From assembly GCF_022809715.1 (NCBI RefSeq), contig NZ_CP094460.1, forward strand, positions 1,054,001 to 1,118,000: a stretch of 64,000 bases of DNA, given 5' to 3'. Positions 8,538 through 20,167 of the stretch are shown piece by piece. A model generated the notes under the pieces. That model was not told the DNA's origin and ran no database searches. It was given only the letters and a program-made list of their open reading frames with translations. Within the stretch, counting starts at the first letter, position 1. Every line of letters begins with the position of its first letter. Made by a program: the position numbers and the translations under genes. This DNA is from Burkholderia pyrrocinia. Lineage in GTDB: Bacteria; Pseudomonadota; Gammaproteobacteria; Burkholderiales; Burkholderiaceae.

Positions 8538-10205
8538 TCAAGCGGCCTTGCGCGCCAGCGAAGCGGCAAGGTCCGCGCCGGCGTCGCCGATCGGCTGGAT
8601 GCCGAATTGCTCGACCAGCACCGCGAGCACGCCTGGCGTGACGAACGCCGGCAGCGTCGGTCCGAGGCGGATGTTGCGCAGGCCGAGCGCGAGCAGCGTC
8701 AGCAGCACGGCCGCCGCCTTCTGCTCGAACCACGAGATCACGAGCGACAGCGGCAAATCGTTCACGCCGCAATCGAACGCATCGGCAAGCGCCGTCGCGA
8801 TCCGGATCGCCGAATAGCTGTCGTTGCACTGCCCGACGTCGAGCAGGCGCGGAATGCCGCCGATATCGCCGAACGCATGCCGGTTGAACCGGTACTTGTT
8901 GCAGCCGAGCGTCATCACGACCGTATCGTCGGGCGCCTGCTCCGCGAACTCCGTGTAGTAGTTACGGCCCGGCGCCGCGCCGTCGCAGCCGCCGATCAGG
9001 AAGAAGTGGCGGATCTGTCCGGCCTTGACCGCGTCGATGACCTTGTCCGCGACGCCGAGCACCGCATGGCGGCCGAACCCGACCGTGATCGTCTGCTCCG
9101 GCGCCGTGGCCGGGAAACCGGGCAGCGCCTGCGCAGCGCGGATCAGCGTCGAGAAATCGTGATGTTCGAGATGGCGCACGCCCGGCCAGCCGACCGGCCC
9201 CGTCGTGAAGATCCGCTGCCGATATTGCGGCATCGGCTCGATGATGCAGTTGGACGTCATCAGGATCGGCCCGGGGAAATGCGCGAAGTCGCTCTGCTGG
9301 TCCTGCCACGCACCGCCATAGTTGCCGACGAGATGAGGAAATGCGTTGAGCGCCGGGTACGCGTGGGCCGGCAGCATTTCGCCGTGCGTGTACACGTGGA
9401 TGCCCGTGCCGGCCGTCTGTTCGAGCAGCGCGTGCAGATCGCCGAGATCGTGGCCCGACACGAGGATCGCCTTGCCCGCCACCGGCGACACGCGCACGGC
9501 GGTCGGCTGCTGCGCGCCGAAACGGCCGGTATTCGCGCTGTCGAGCAGTTCCATCACCGTCAGGTTCAGCCGGCCGAGTTCGAGCGCCTGCGCGAGCAGC
9601 GCGTCGACGTCGTCGGGGTCGCGCGCGAGAAACGCGAGCGCCGCTTCGACGCCCTCGTAGATGTCGTCGCGCTCGTAGCCGAGCACCCGCGCATGATGCG
9701 CGTAGGCGCATACGCCCTTCAGCCCGTACAGGACCAGCGCACGCAGGCCGACGATATCCGCGCCCACCTTGTCGAGCCCCGCGTCGATGCCGACGGCGGC
9801 GGCCTGTTCCAGCAGGCCGGCGAGATCGCCCGCCGGCTGCCACATCGCGGGCCCGTGCAGCACGGGGATGACCGCTCCCATGGCCCGCGCCTTCGCTTCG
9901 CATGCGGCCTTCACGCGGTCGCGCGTCTGCGCCGCGTCACGCAGCAACGCGACGAAGCGCGCCGCATGGAAGTTCACGTTGGTCAGCGTCGTGAACATCG
10001 CGTACAGCACGAACCGGTCGGCGTCGCGATCGGGGGCGCCCAGTGCGCGCGCGACCGCGCCGTATTGCGCAATGCCCTTCACCGCATGGACCAGCAGGTC
10101 CTGCAGGTCGGCCGTCGTTGCATCCTTGCCGCAGTTGCCTTTCGCCGATGCGCAGCCGGGCCGCGCGCCGGTCCGGTCGGTCTGTTCGCATTGATAGCAA
10201 AACAC
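8538..10205 (-). CDS. hcp: Hydroxylamine reductase (hybrid cluster protein)
   Basis: Hcp reduces hydroxylamine and, in better studied bacteria, nitric oxide. It is a cytoplasmic protein induced under anaerobic nitrosative stress. The 555-residue sequence opens [10 protein letters not shown] with cysteines at 3, 6, 18 and 25. The C-x2-C-x11-C-x6-C spacing is that of class II Hcp, normally holding the proximal cluster. Hybrid-cluster regions are recognisable later ([61 protein letters not shown]). The leader carries apparent NsrR and FNR sites, which fits its role. The reductase gene follows immediately. Confidence 0.96.
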   Translation of the reverse strand: MFCYQCEQTDRTGARPGCASAKGNCGKDATTADLQDLLVHAVKGIAQYGAVARALGAPDRDADRFVLYAMFTTLTNVNFHAARFVALLRDAAQTRDRVKAACEAKARAMGAVIPVLHGPAMWQPAGDLAGLLEQAAAVGIDAGLDKVGADIVGLRALVLYGLKGVCAYAHHARVLGYERDDIYEGVEAALAFLARDPDDVDALLAQALELGRLNLTVMELLDSANTGRFGAQQPTAVRVSPVAGKAILVSGHDLGDLHALLEQTAGTGIHVYTHGEMLPAHAYPALNAFPHLVGNYGGAWQDQQSDFAHFPGPILMTSNCIIEPMPQYRQRIFTTGPVGWPGVRHLEHHDFSTLIRAAQALPGFPATAPEQTITVGFGRHAVLGVADKVIDAVKAGQIRHFFLIGGCDGAAPGRNYYTEFAEQAPDDTVVMTLGCNKYRFNRHAFGDIGGIPRLLDVGQCNDSYSAIRIATALADAFDCGVNDLPLSLVISWFEQKAAAVLLTLLALGLRNIRLGPTLPAFVTPGVLAVLVEQFGIQPIGDAGADLAASLARKAA

Positions 10206-10295
10206 GGTGCTCTCCTTTCTCGATCATGGGGGCGCGGGTCGGCGCGAACGGCGGCGGAACGCGGGTTCCTTGCCGCCGGGCATCCCGCCCGCCTC

Positions 10296-10318
10296 AAGAT
10301 GCGTTTCTTATGCATCTT
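10296..10318 (-). promoter_or_regulatory. NsrR-type operator upstream of hcp
   Basis: A 23-bp 11-1-11 inverted repeat. The left arm is AAGATGCGTTT, the centre C, and the right arm TTATGCATCTT, whose complement is AAGATGCATAA. This closely fits the enterobacterial NsrR consensus (AAGATGyATTT and its complement). It lies about 90-115 bp before the hcp start, overlapping the start site predicted from the FNR box. NO-sensitive repression is the likely role. Confidence 0.75.
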
Positions 10319-10350
10319 TTTCATGATGTTTCGGCACGCGTTTCGCCACC

Positions 10351-10364
10351 GTGATGCAGATCAA
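10351..10364 (-). promoter_or_regulatory. FNR/ANR-type box upstream of hcp
   Basis: Read on the minus strand this is TTGAT-CTGC-ATCAC, nine of ten matches to the FNR consensus TTGAT-N4-ATCAA. If it activates from -41.5, transcription would start near 10316, inside the NsrR-like repeat, with a 4/6 -10 match (CATCAT) at about 10323-10328. Confidence 0.65.
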
Positions 10365-10401
10365 GAAACGGGACGCTCGCCGGTGAGGCAACTTGTCGCT
10401 G

Positions 10402-10620
10402 TCACTGCCCTCCGGCTTCGGTCGTGCGTTCGTTTTCGGTATCCGCGCATTCGATGCCCCAGTCGCCGTATCGATACCAGTCGTCGCCGAGCAGTTCGCT
10501 CGGGTGCTGCGTGCGGCTGGAACCGTTGCCGCAACGCATCGCGTGCGCCGCGCAGTAGTTGTCGCATCCCCAGCAGATCCTCTCCGGATGCACGGGGTGC
10601 AGCGGAAATTTCCTGGCCAT
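10402..10620 (-). CDS. DUF3079 domain protein
   Basis: A 72-residue cysteine-rich protein. It opens MARKFPLHPVHPERICWGCD and continues with NYCAAHAMRCGNG, then HPSELLGDDWYRYGDWG, the conserved face of the DUF3079 family. The C-x2-C and C-x7-C arrangement suggests a metal site. A GGGAGGG ribosome site precedes the ATG. The function of the family is unknown to me. It lies upstream of hcp on the same strand, but the hcp promoter elements sit between them, so it is probably transcribed separately. Confidence 0.85.
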   Translation of the reverse strand: MARKFPLHPVHPERICWGCDNYCAAHAMRCGNGSSRTQHPSELLGDDWYRYGDWGIECADTENERTTEAGGQ

Positions 10621-10763
10621 CGCGCGTTGCCCTCCCGGTGTCGTTTCGTTCGCTACCGTTCGACTCTAGTGCACCGATGCACACCGGCAATGCGGCATTC
10701 TTTCGCAGTGGCGGCAGTGCATCGGCCAGGCACGCCGCGCAACGCAATTGGATCGCCTCAAAC

Positions 10764-10788
10764 AAAAAAGCCCGGACATCGTCCGGGC
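10764..10788 (-). terminator. Rho-independent terminator of the catabolic operon
   Basis: GCCCGGAC (10770-10777) and GTCCGGGC (10781-10788) form a perfect 8-bp stem. On the minus strand the stem is followed by six Ts. It lies 33 bp after the stop of the MFS gene and ends the long leftward operon. Confidence 0.9.
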
Positions 10789-10820
10789 ATTCACACATCG
10801 TCCGTTACCGCCGGCCGCGC

Positions 10821-12221
10821 TTACGCTTCGAGCGCCTCCAGCACCTTCCCCTTCGTCTCGATCCCGACGAAGTGCACGGTCACCGCCGCGATCAGCGGCA
10901 CGATGCCGATCAGGTAGAACGCGGGTGCAAGGTTCCCGCCGATGATCGCGTGCGGCACGACCATCGGCGCGACGAACGACGCGATCTTCAGCCACGCGCT
11001 GCCGAGCCCGCAGCCCGACGCGCGGATGCTCGTCGGATACTGTTCGGGCGTATAGACGTACGCGGTAATGAACCCCGACGCCATCAACCCGAGCGACAGC
11101 GAGCAGAAGACCGCGACGACATACACCGACGATGCGTGATAGATGCCCGCAAGCGCCAGCGATAGCGCGCACAGCACGAACGACCACACGATCACCGGCT
11201 TGCGGCCGAGCTTGTCGACGAGCAGCGCCGACGCCAGCGACCCGAGCACGCCCATCACCGAACCGATCACCGCGAGGTTCAGCGCGAGTTGCAGCGGCGC
11301 GTGATAGAAGTTCTTGTAGATCGTCGGCAGCCACGTCGACAGCCCGTACTGGATGAACCCGCAGGTCGCCCACAACGTCGCCACCGCGAGCGTGCGCTTG
11401 CGATACGCGGCGCTGAACAGGTCGCTCATCCTGCGCTTCGGATGCTGGCGCACCATCTCGTCGAACGCGGCCACGTGCGTGACGGGCGGCAGCGCGCCGC
11501 GCACCGACGCTTCGAACACGCCGACCGCGCGCCCGGCTTCCGCGAGCCGCCCGCGCGACGCGAGCCAGCGCGGCGATTCCGGCACGAGGCGCGTGAGCAC
11601 GAGCGACAGGATCAGCGGCAGCCCGCCGACGAAGTACATGATTTCCCAGCCGAACCGCGGCACGAGCCACGCACCGAGCGCCATCGACACCAGCAGGCCG
11701 ATCGGGAACACGATCTCGTACAGCAGCACGAAACGGCCGCGGCCATGCGCGCGCGTGATCTCGTTGATGTACGTCGCGGCGACCGGCAGCTCGCCGCCGA
11801 GCCCGAGCCCCTGCAGGATCCGCAGTAGCACGAACACCTCGAAGGTCGGCGCGAAGCCGCACGCGATGCTCGTGATGCCGATCACGGCCGAGCTCCACGC
11901 AATCGCCTTCACGCGGCCGTGCTTCTCGGCCAGCGCGGGAAACAGGAATGCGCCGATCAGCTGGCCGATTGCGCCGGACGCAATCAGCATGCCGATCTGC
12001 GTCGGCGACAGCCCCCATTTGTGAATCAGCAGCGGCAGCGTCGCCGCGATCGTGATCACGTCGAAGCCGTCGAAGAACGTCGCGGTGCCGATCAGCACGC
12101 GTGCGCGGATCTGCATCGCGTTGCCGGGAAGCCGCTCGAGCCGCGCGATGATCGCGCCGGGCGTGGAGGCGGCAGCTTCCATCGTGGCGCGACCGGCCAC
12201 GACGTTGTCGAAAGTGCTCAT
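10821..12221 (-). CDS. MFS transporter (aromatic acid/proton symporter type)
   Basis: A 466-residue major facilitator with twelve predicted membrane helices. The loop 2-3 motif is present as PALAEKHGRVKAIAW, and LLRILQGLGLGGELPVAATYINE resembles the helix-4/5 motif of the AAHS and sugar-porter families. PESPRWLASRGRL marks the central loop, and VDKLGRKPVIV repeats the loop motif in the second half. It is the last gene of the catabolic operon, 27 bp after the ferredoxin reductase, so it probably imports the operon's substrate. The actual compound is not determinable. Confidence 0.9.
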   Translation of the reverse strand: MSTFDNVVAGRATMEAAASTPGAIIARLERLPGNAMQIRARVLIGTATFFDGFDVITIAATLPLLIHKWGLSPTQIGMLIASGAIGQLIGAFLFPALAEKHGRVKAIAWSSAVIGITSIACGFAPTFEVFVLLRILQGLGLGGELPVAATYINEITRAHGRGRFVLLYEIVFPIGLLVSMALGAWLVPRFGWEIMYFVGGLPLILSLVLTRLVPESPRWLASRGRLAEAGRAVGVFEASVRGALPPVTHVAAFDEMVRQHPKRRMSDLFSAAYRKRTLAVATLWATCGFIQYGLSTWLPTIYKNFYHAPLQLALNLAVIGSVMGVLGSLASALLVDKLGRKPVIVWSFVLCALSLALAGIYHASSVYVVAVFCSLSLGLMASGFITAYVYTPEQYPTSIRASGCGLGSAWLKIASFVAPMVVPHAIIGGNLAPAFYLIGIVPLIAAVTVHFVGIETKGKVLEALEA

Positions 12222-12248
12222 GCGGGGTGTCTCCTGGTCTTTCGCCGG

Positions 12249-13493
12249 TCAGGCAAGCGCTTTAGTAGTGTCTGCCAGGGCTTCCGTATCCACTGCCCGG
12301 CCCTGGTTCATCCACTTGCGCGCGAGCTTCAGCTCACGTGCGTTGTTCACGGCGATGACACCTCTCACATGCCCGTCGCCAAGGAAAAACAGCGTCGCGC
12401 GACGCGCGGCGAGATCGCCGCGCACGACGAGCTGCGCATCGGCCGGCAGATCGCCGAGGATCTGCAGGTTCACGTCGTACTGATCGGACCAGAACCACGG
12501 AATCTCCGCGTACGGCGCGCGCACGCCGAGCACGGCCTTCGCGGCCGCGATCGCCTGGTTCTGCGCGTTGGCCCACGATTCGAGCCGCACGCGCCGCTTC
12601 AGCCAGCCGTTGTGATGATTCGCGACGTCGCCGCACGCGAAGATCGCCGGGTCGCTCGTCGCGCCGAATTCGTCGACGACGATGCCGTCGTCGACGGCCA
12701 GCCCCGCATCGCTCGCGAGCGACGCATTCAGCGCGAGGCCGATGCCGGCCACCGCGAAATCGGCGTCGATCGTCGTGCCGTCGGCGAGCGTCGCGCGCAC
12801 CTTCGATGCATCGCCAGGCTGCGCATCGAGCGACGCGAGCGCCGCGCCGACACGCACGTCGACGCCGTTCGCGCGATGCAGGTCGAGCAGGAAATCCGAC
12901 ACGATCTGCGGCACCGAACGCCCGCACAGCCGCGGCGCGCCTTCGACCACGACCGCCTCGACGCCGAGCTTGCGCGCGGTGGCCGCGACTTCGAGGCCGA
13001 TCCAGCCGCCGCCGATCACGAGCACGCGTTGGCTCGCGCGCAGCTTCTCGCCGAGCGCGGCCGCTTCGTCGAGCGTGCGCAGGTAGTGCAGGTTCGGCGT
13101 CCTCACGATTGCGTCCGGCAGGCGGCGCGACGTGCCGCCGGTCGCGATCACGAGCCGGTCGTATTCGATCTCGCGGCCGCTGGCGGTCGTCACCACGCGG
13201 CGCGCGCGGTCGATCGATGTGGCGCGTTCCGGCTGCCATGCTTCGATATCGAGCGCGTCGAATTCGTCCGGGCGCACGACGCGTACGGTTTCGATATCGG
13301 CGTCGCCGGCCAGCACGGCCTTCGACAACGGCGGACGCTCGTACGGCAGGTGCGGCTCGTCGGCGATCATCACGAGGCGGCCCGTGTAACCTTCCGCGCG
13401 CAACGTCTTCAGCACCCAACCGGCGGCCTGGCCGCCGCCGATCACGACGACCGTGCCGGGCGCGGGCTGCGCGGGCGTATTCGCTTCGGTCAT
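12249..13493 (-). CDS. FAD-dependent ferredoxin reductase of a Rieske oxygenase system
   Basis: A 414-residue pyridine-nucleotide oxidoreductase that would pass NAD(P)H electrons to the Rieske ferredoxin at the other end of the operon. It shows an N-terminal FAD Rossmann motif (VVVIGGGQAAGWVLKTLR), then the PHLPYERPPLSK motif typical of BphA4/PuxA reductases. A second NADH Rossmann motif (VLVIGGGWIGLEVAATARK) and an FAD-contacting IFACGDVAN segment follow. A reductase C-terminal domain (WFWSDQYDVNLQILG) closes it. The ATG at 13493 overlaps the stop of the preceding dioxygenase gene by 4 bp (ATGA), which fixes the start. Confidence 0.93.
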   Translation of the reverse strand: MTEANTPAQPAPGTVVVIGGGQAAGWVLKTLRAEGYTGRLVMIADEPHLPYERPPLSKAVLAGDADIETVRVVRPDEFDALDIEAWQPERATSIDRARRVVTTASGREIEYDRLVIATGGTSRRLPDAIVRTPNLHYLRTLDEAAALGEKLRASQRVLVIGGGWIGLEVAATARKLGVEAVVVEGAPRLCGRSVPQIVSDFLLDLHRANGVDVRVGAALASLDAQPGDASKVRATLADGTTIDADFAVAGIGLALNASLASDAGLAVDDGIVVDEFGATSDPAIFACGDVANHHNGWLKRRVRLESWANAQNQAIAAAKAVLGVRAPYAEIPWFWSDQYDVNLQILGDLPADAQLVVRGDLAARRATLFFLGDGHVRGVIAVNNARELKLARKWMNQGRAVDTEALADTTKALA

Positions 13494-14452
13494 GATTTGC
13501 GCTCCGTCATGAACTTGCCTTCCGGCGCCTTCGCGTTTTTCTGCCGGCGCGTGTTGCCGTCGAGGCCGCCGTCGACGGCCCATTCGGCGAACACGGTCGG
13601 GCCCGGCTCGAATTCGCGCGGCTGCCATTCGGGCGTCAGCACGTCCTCGTCCGCGTAGTACTCGATCAGCGCGCCGGCCGGATTCTGGAAGTACCAGAAG
13701 TACGCGGACGACACCGGGTGACGGCCCGGGCCGAGTTGCGTTTCCCAGCCGCAGCGGTCGATATGCATGCCGCCGCCGAACACTTCGTGGATGTCGCGCA
13801 CCGTGAACGCGACGTGGTTCAGGCCACGCTTTCCGTTCGGCAATGCGAGCAGGAACAGGTCGTGGTGGCCGCCGTGCGGCGCGCAGCGCATGAACGCACC
13901 GCGGTCCGGGTAGCGATCGGACGTCTCGAAGCCGAGCAGTTCGTGATAGAACTTCACCTGTTCGTCGAGGCAGTTCGTGAAGAACACGACATGCCCGACC
14001 TCGACCGGCTCCGCGCGTGCATAGATCGGGCTCGGCTGGTCGACGCGCAGCGTCTGGCCCCACACGTTCGACGGCGAGCCGGTGATGTCGAGTTCGCGCT
14101 TGCGCGTGACTTCGACGCGGATCGCCATTCCGTTCGGGTCGATACAGCCGACCGCGTCGTCTTGCGCGTAGTAACCCGGTTGGCCGGCAAGCTTCGTGCG
14201 CAGCACGTCGAGTTCGCCCTGCGTCGCGACGCCCCACGTCACTTCGCGCAGCGTCGGGCCCGCTTCGAACGCGGGCGGCAGCGCCGGATCGTCGGCGTTG
14301 ACGGCCAGCACGGTGCAGCCGTTCATCGTCTCGAAGCGCGCGTGCGTGTCGTCGTGCGCGACTTCCTTCAGCCCCCAGTCGGCGAAAAAGCGCCGGCAGG
14401 TCGCCAGATCGTCGACGCCGTACGTGATCTGCTCGATTCCCAAAATGCTCAT
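13490..14452 (-). CDS. Two-domain extradiol-type (VOC) dioxygenase
   Basis: A 320-residue vicinal-oxygen-chelate protein with two modules, the layout of type I extradiol ring-cleavage dioxygenases. The three Fe(II) ligands expected of an active enzyme can be placed in the C-terminal module: His 154 (VGHVVFFT), His 213 (LNHVAFTV) and Glu 264 (ALIEYYAD). Their spacing is close to that of BphC. It would cleave a catechol-like ring beside a hydroxyl. Neighbours supply ring hydroxylation, dehydrogenation and a hydrolase. It starts 18 bp after the ALDH stop and overlaps the reductase start. Confidence 0.9.
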   Translation of the reverse strand: MSILGIEQITYGVDDLATCRRFFADWGLKEVAHDDTHARFETMNGCTVLAVNADDPALPPAFEAGPTLREVTWGVATQGELDVLRTKLAGQPGYYAQDDAVGCIDPNGMAIRVEVTRKRELDITGSPSNVWGQTLRVDQPSPIYARAEPVEVGHVVFFTNCLDEQVKFYHELLGFETSDRYPDRGAFMRCAPHGGHHDLFLLALPNGKRGLNHVAFTVRDIHEVFGGGMHIDRCGWETQLGPGRHPVSSAYFWYFQNPAGALIEYYADEDVLTPEWQPREFEPGPTVFAEWAVDGGLDGNTRRQKNAKAPEGKFMTERKS

Positions 14453-14470
14453 TGCGTCATTCCCCTTCGC

Positions 14471-15961
14471 TCAGTTCGCCCACGGCAGCGGCGCGTCGTT
14501 CAAACCCCAGTAGAGGCTCTTCTGCTGCATGTACTCGCGGATGCCGAGGCGCCCCTTCTCGCGCCCCATCCCGCTCTCCTTCCAGCCGGAGAACGGCGTG
14601 GAGATCGAAAACAGCTTGTACGTATTGATCCAGACGGTGCCCGTTTCGAGCGCGCGCGCGATGCGCCACGCACGCTTGTAGTCGCGCGTCCAGATGCCGG
14701 CGGCAAGGCCGAACACGCTGTCGTTCGCCTGCGCGATCAGCGACGCTTCGTCGTCGAACGGCATCGCGACGAGCACAGGCCCGAAGATTTCCTCCTGGCA
14801 GATGCGCGCGCTGTTCGGCAAGCCTTCGAGTATCGTCGGCTGGTAGAAGAAGCCGTGCTCGCGCCCGTCGCCCGACGGCCGCTCGCCGCCGCACAGCAGG
14901 CGGCCGCCTTCTTCCAGGCCGAGCGCGACGTAGCGCTCCACCGATTCGCGGTGCTTCGCGGTGATCAGCGGCCCCATCTGCGTATCGGGCCGCGTCGGGT
15001 CGCCCACGCGCAGCTTGCGGGCGCCCGCAACCAGGCGCTTCATGAATTCGTCGTACACCGCGCGCTGCACGAACAGCCGCGAACCCGCGATGCACGCTTC
15101 GCCCGACGAGCTGAAAATGCCGTACAGCACGCCGTTGACCGCATGATCGAGATCGGCGTCGTCGCACACGATCGTCGGCGACTTGCCGCCGAGTTCGAGC
15201 GACACGGGCATCAGCTTCTCGGCCGCGATGCGCGCGATGCCGCGGCCCACTTCGGTGCCGCCCGTGAACGACACCTTCTTCACCAGCGGATGGCGCACGA
15301 GCACGTCGCCGATCACCGAGCCCTTGCCCGGCAGCACGCTCAGCACGCCCTTCGGCACGCCGGCTTCCTCGCAGATGCGCGCGAGCGCGAGCGACACGAG
15401 CGGCGTGACTTCGGCCGGCTTGAGCACCACCGCGTTGCCGCCGGCAAGTGCCGGCGCGAGCTTCTGCGCGTCGGATGCGATCGGCGAGTTCCATGGTGTG
15501 ATCGCGGCGATCACGCCGATCGGCTCGTACACGCTCATCGTCAGGTAGTCGCCGCGCGACGGCGTCAGTTCTTCGTCGAGCGTTTCGAGGCAGGCCGCGA
15601 AATAGCGGAACGTGTTCGCGGCGCTGGCCACCAGCACGCGCGTCTCGCCGATCGGCTTGCCGTTGTCGCGGCGCTGCAGGTTCGCGAGCGCCTCGTGGCG
15701 CTGCATGATCAGATCCGCGATGCGGTACAGCACCTGCGCGCGCTGGTGTGGCTTCAGCCCGACCCAGTCGGCGCGGCGCCATGCGGCATCGGCGGCTTCG
15801 ACGGCTTCTGCCGCGTCTTCCGCGTTAGCCGTCGACACTTCCATGTTCACCGACTGGTCGGCAGGATAGATGCTGGCGTAAGGCGCGCCACGGCCGCGCC
15901 GCCACTCGCCGCCGATCAGGATGTTGCCGTCGGGTACCAGGCTCGTATCGAAAGGTGTCAT
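14471..15961 (-). CDS. NAD(P)-dependent aldehyde dehydrogenase
   Basis: A 496-residue ALDH-superfamily enzyme oxidising an aldehyde to its acid. Catalytic residues are all present: Asn 158 (TPWNSP), Glu 256 (LELGGKSP) and nucleophile Cys 290 (SSSGEACIAGSRLF). The SFTGGTEVGR cofactor loop is at about 231-240. The closest general types are betaine-aldehyde and 2-hydroxymuconic-semialdehyde dehydrogenases. Within the operon it could oxidise a ring-cleavage semialdehyde or the product of the ThDP enzyme. The gap to the upstream aspartate-dehydrogenase-like gene is 89 bp, the widest in the operon. Confidence 0.95.
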   Translation of the reverse strand: MTPFDTSLVPDGNILIGGEWRRGRGAPYASIYPADQSVNMEVSTANAEDAAEAVEAADAAWRRADWVGLKPHQRAQVLYRIADLIMQRHEALANLQRRDNGKPIGETRVLVASAANTFRYFAACLETLDEELTPSRGDYLTMSVYEPIGVIAAITPWNSPIASDAQKLAPALAGGNAVVLKPAEVTPLVSLALARICEEAGVPKGVLSVLPGKGSVIGDVLVRHPLVKKVSFTGGTEVGRGIARIAAEKLMPVSLELGGKSPTIVCDDADLDHAVNGVLYGIFSSSGEACIAGSRLFVQRAVYDEFMKRLVAGARKLRVGDPTRPDTQMGPLITAKHRESVERYVALGLEEGGRLLCGGERPSGDGREHGFFYQPTILEGLPNSARICQEEIFGPVLVAMPFDDEASLIAQANDSVFGLAAGIWTRDYKRAWRIARALETGTVWINTYKLFSISTPFSGWKESGMGREKGRLGIREYMQQKSLYWGLNDAPLPWAN

Positions 15962-16050
15962 GTCACAAGTCCCACAAATCTGTCTCTGCGCACCCGCCCT
16001 CGCCGTGGCGCGGGCAGACGTTCAATAGTCCGAATCTCTCGAAGCGCCGC

Positions 16051-18518
<2,468 letters not shown>

Positions 18519-18526
<8 letters not shown>

Positions 18527-19316
18527 GGCGTGCAAAGCCTCCAGAAACGTCGATATGGCTGCCCGCCGTGTAGGACGACAGATGCGTTGCGAGATAAAAA
18601 AGTGCCCAGGCGGCCTCGTCGGGCTTGCCGAAGCGATTCAGCGGAATGTTCTTCTTGCGCGCGAGCGCACCCGTCCAGTCTTCCCAGCTTTCGCCGGCTT
18701 GCGCCTGCGCTTCGAAGCGGCGGCGCCACTGGCCCGACTCGACGATGCCGATCAGGATCGAGTTCACGCGGATGCGCTGCGGCGCCAGTTCGGTCGCGAG
18801 CGACTTCACGAGGCTCAGCACGCCCGCCCGCGCCGACGACGTCGCGACCATGTGCGGCTCGGGCTGCAGCGCGAGCAGCGAGTTCACGCAGGTGATCGTC
18901 GGTGCCTGCGCATCGCGCAGCAGCGGCAGGAACGCGCGCGTCGGGCGGATGATGCTGAAGTACTTCAGTTCGAGCTCTTCGCGCCACGCGTCGTCGGTCG
19001 TATCGGCGAAGGTCGACACGCGGCCCTGGCCCGCGTTGTTCACCAGCATGTCGGCACGGCCGAAGCGTGCGGACACCGCTTGCGCGAACGCAGCCACGTC
19101 GGCTTCGTCGAGCACGTTGCAGCGCTCGGCGAGCAGTTGTGCGCCCGGATATTTTTCGCCGAGCATCGCCGCGGCGCGTGCGAGTCGGTCGCTGTCACGG
19201 CCGCAAATCGCGACCGACGCACCGGCCTGCAGGAACCGTTCGGCCGTCGCGAGGCCGATGCCGGACGAACCGCCCGTCACCACCGCAACCTGCCCGGTCA
19301 GATCGATCTGAATCAT
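18519..19316 (-). CDS. SDR-family protein with degenerate catalytic residues
   Basis: A 265-residue short-chain dehydrogenase fold. The NAD(P) loop VVTGGSSGIG (about 12-21) and NNAG (93-96) are normal. Ser 146 (CVNSLLA) is kept, but the Tyr-x3-Lys pair reads Thr 159 and Arg 163 (VATSSARAG). The tetrad Asn position also appears to be Lys 118 (LELKYFS). By family knowledge, loss of Tyr and Lys should remove ordinary oxidoreductase activity, so a binding, regulatory or altered reaction is possible. The C-terminus (YTAGSHIDVSGGFARHV) is intact and the gene shows no decay. It overlaps both neighbours. Confidence 0.9.
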
Positions 19317-20167
19317 CGGAGTCCTAATGCCTTCATAAACGTGTGCTCGTCATCCGAGCGGTAATTGAGCCGCCGCGACAGTTCCGCCGCCGCGCGCTGT
19401 ACCTTGTCGATCAACCCGTCCGCGATCAGCGCCGCGTCGATCTCCGGCCGCGGCACCGTCACCGTGATGCACGCGACGATCTTCTGCGTCTCGTTGCGCA
19501 CCGGCGCCGTGACCACCGAGATGCCGCGCTCGAACGACGAATTGCTGACGCCGTAGCCGCGCAGCGCATCCTCGCGGATCACTTCGTACAACGCATCGAC
19601 CGTCTCCGGCGTCGCGCTCGTCATCCGGTTCAGCGTGCCTTCCGGATACAGCGAGCGCAGCTCCTTCAGCGACAGGTCGCCCATCAGCACGTGGCCGTGA
19701 GTCGTCGCATAGGCGGGCAAGCGGGTGCCGACGTTCACGCGGATCGAGCTGAACACCGGCGACTGGCTCTGCGCCTTCGCGACGAACACGACATCGCGGC
19801 CGTCGCGGATCACGATGTGCGTCGTGAAGCCGGTCGCGTCCCGCAGGCTCTCGATCACCGGCAGGCCGAGATCGGTCAGCTCCAGCGAGCTCAGGTATTC
19901 GAAGCCGAGCCGCAGCACGGCGATGCCGAGCTTGTAGTTGCGATCCTTGTCCGCACGCTCGAGGAAGCCGAGCGATTCGAGCGTCTGCAGCAGACGGAAC
20001 ACCGTCGTGCGCGGAATGCCGAGCCGCTTCGACAACTCCGGCGCGCCGAGCACGGGCTCGCGCGGCGAGAATTCGGCGAGAATCCGCAGCCCGCGTTCGA
20101 GGCCCGGCACCACGTAGCTGGCTTCGGCCTTCCCGTTTTCGGGTTCTTGTTGCAGCGGTTCGCTCAT
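19313..20167 (-). CDS. IclR-family transcriptional regulator inside the operon
   Basis: A 284-residue IclR-type regulator. It has an N-terminal winged helix (VPGLERGLRILAEFSPREPV, LSKRLGIPRTTVFRLLQTLE) and a C-terminal GAF-like effector domain (ATGFTTHIVIRDGRDVVFVAKAQ, RLPAYATTHGHVLMGDL, SFERGISVVTAPVRN). The ATG at 20167 overlaps the hydrolase stop by 4 bp. The protein is very similar to the IclR regulator at 25767-26660, suggesting an old duplication. It probably reads a pathway intermediate and acts on the twin palindromes at 24200 and 24485. Confidence 0.94.
   Translation of the reverse strand: MSEPLQQEPENGKAEASYVVPGLERGLRILAEFSPREPVLGAPELSKRLGIPRTTVFRLLQTLESLGFLERADKDRNYKLGIAVLRLGFEYLSSLELTDLGLPVIESLRDATGFTTHIVIRDGRDVVFVAKAQSQSPVFSSIRVNVGTRLPAYATTHGHVLMGDLSLKELRSLYPEGTLNRMTSATPETVDALYEVIREDALRGYGVSNSSFERGISVVTAPVRNETQKIVACITVTVPRPEIDAALIADGLIDKVQRAAAELSRRLNYRSDDEHTFMKALGLR

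Noticed and set aside
12249..14237. A 662-codon frame suggesting a fusion of reductase and another domain
   Set aside because: The reductase begins at the ATG at 13493 with a 4-bp overlap; upstream codons are the wrong frame of the extradiol dioxygenase gene.
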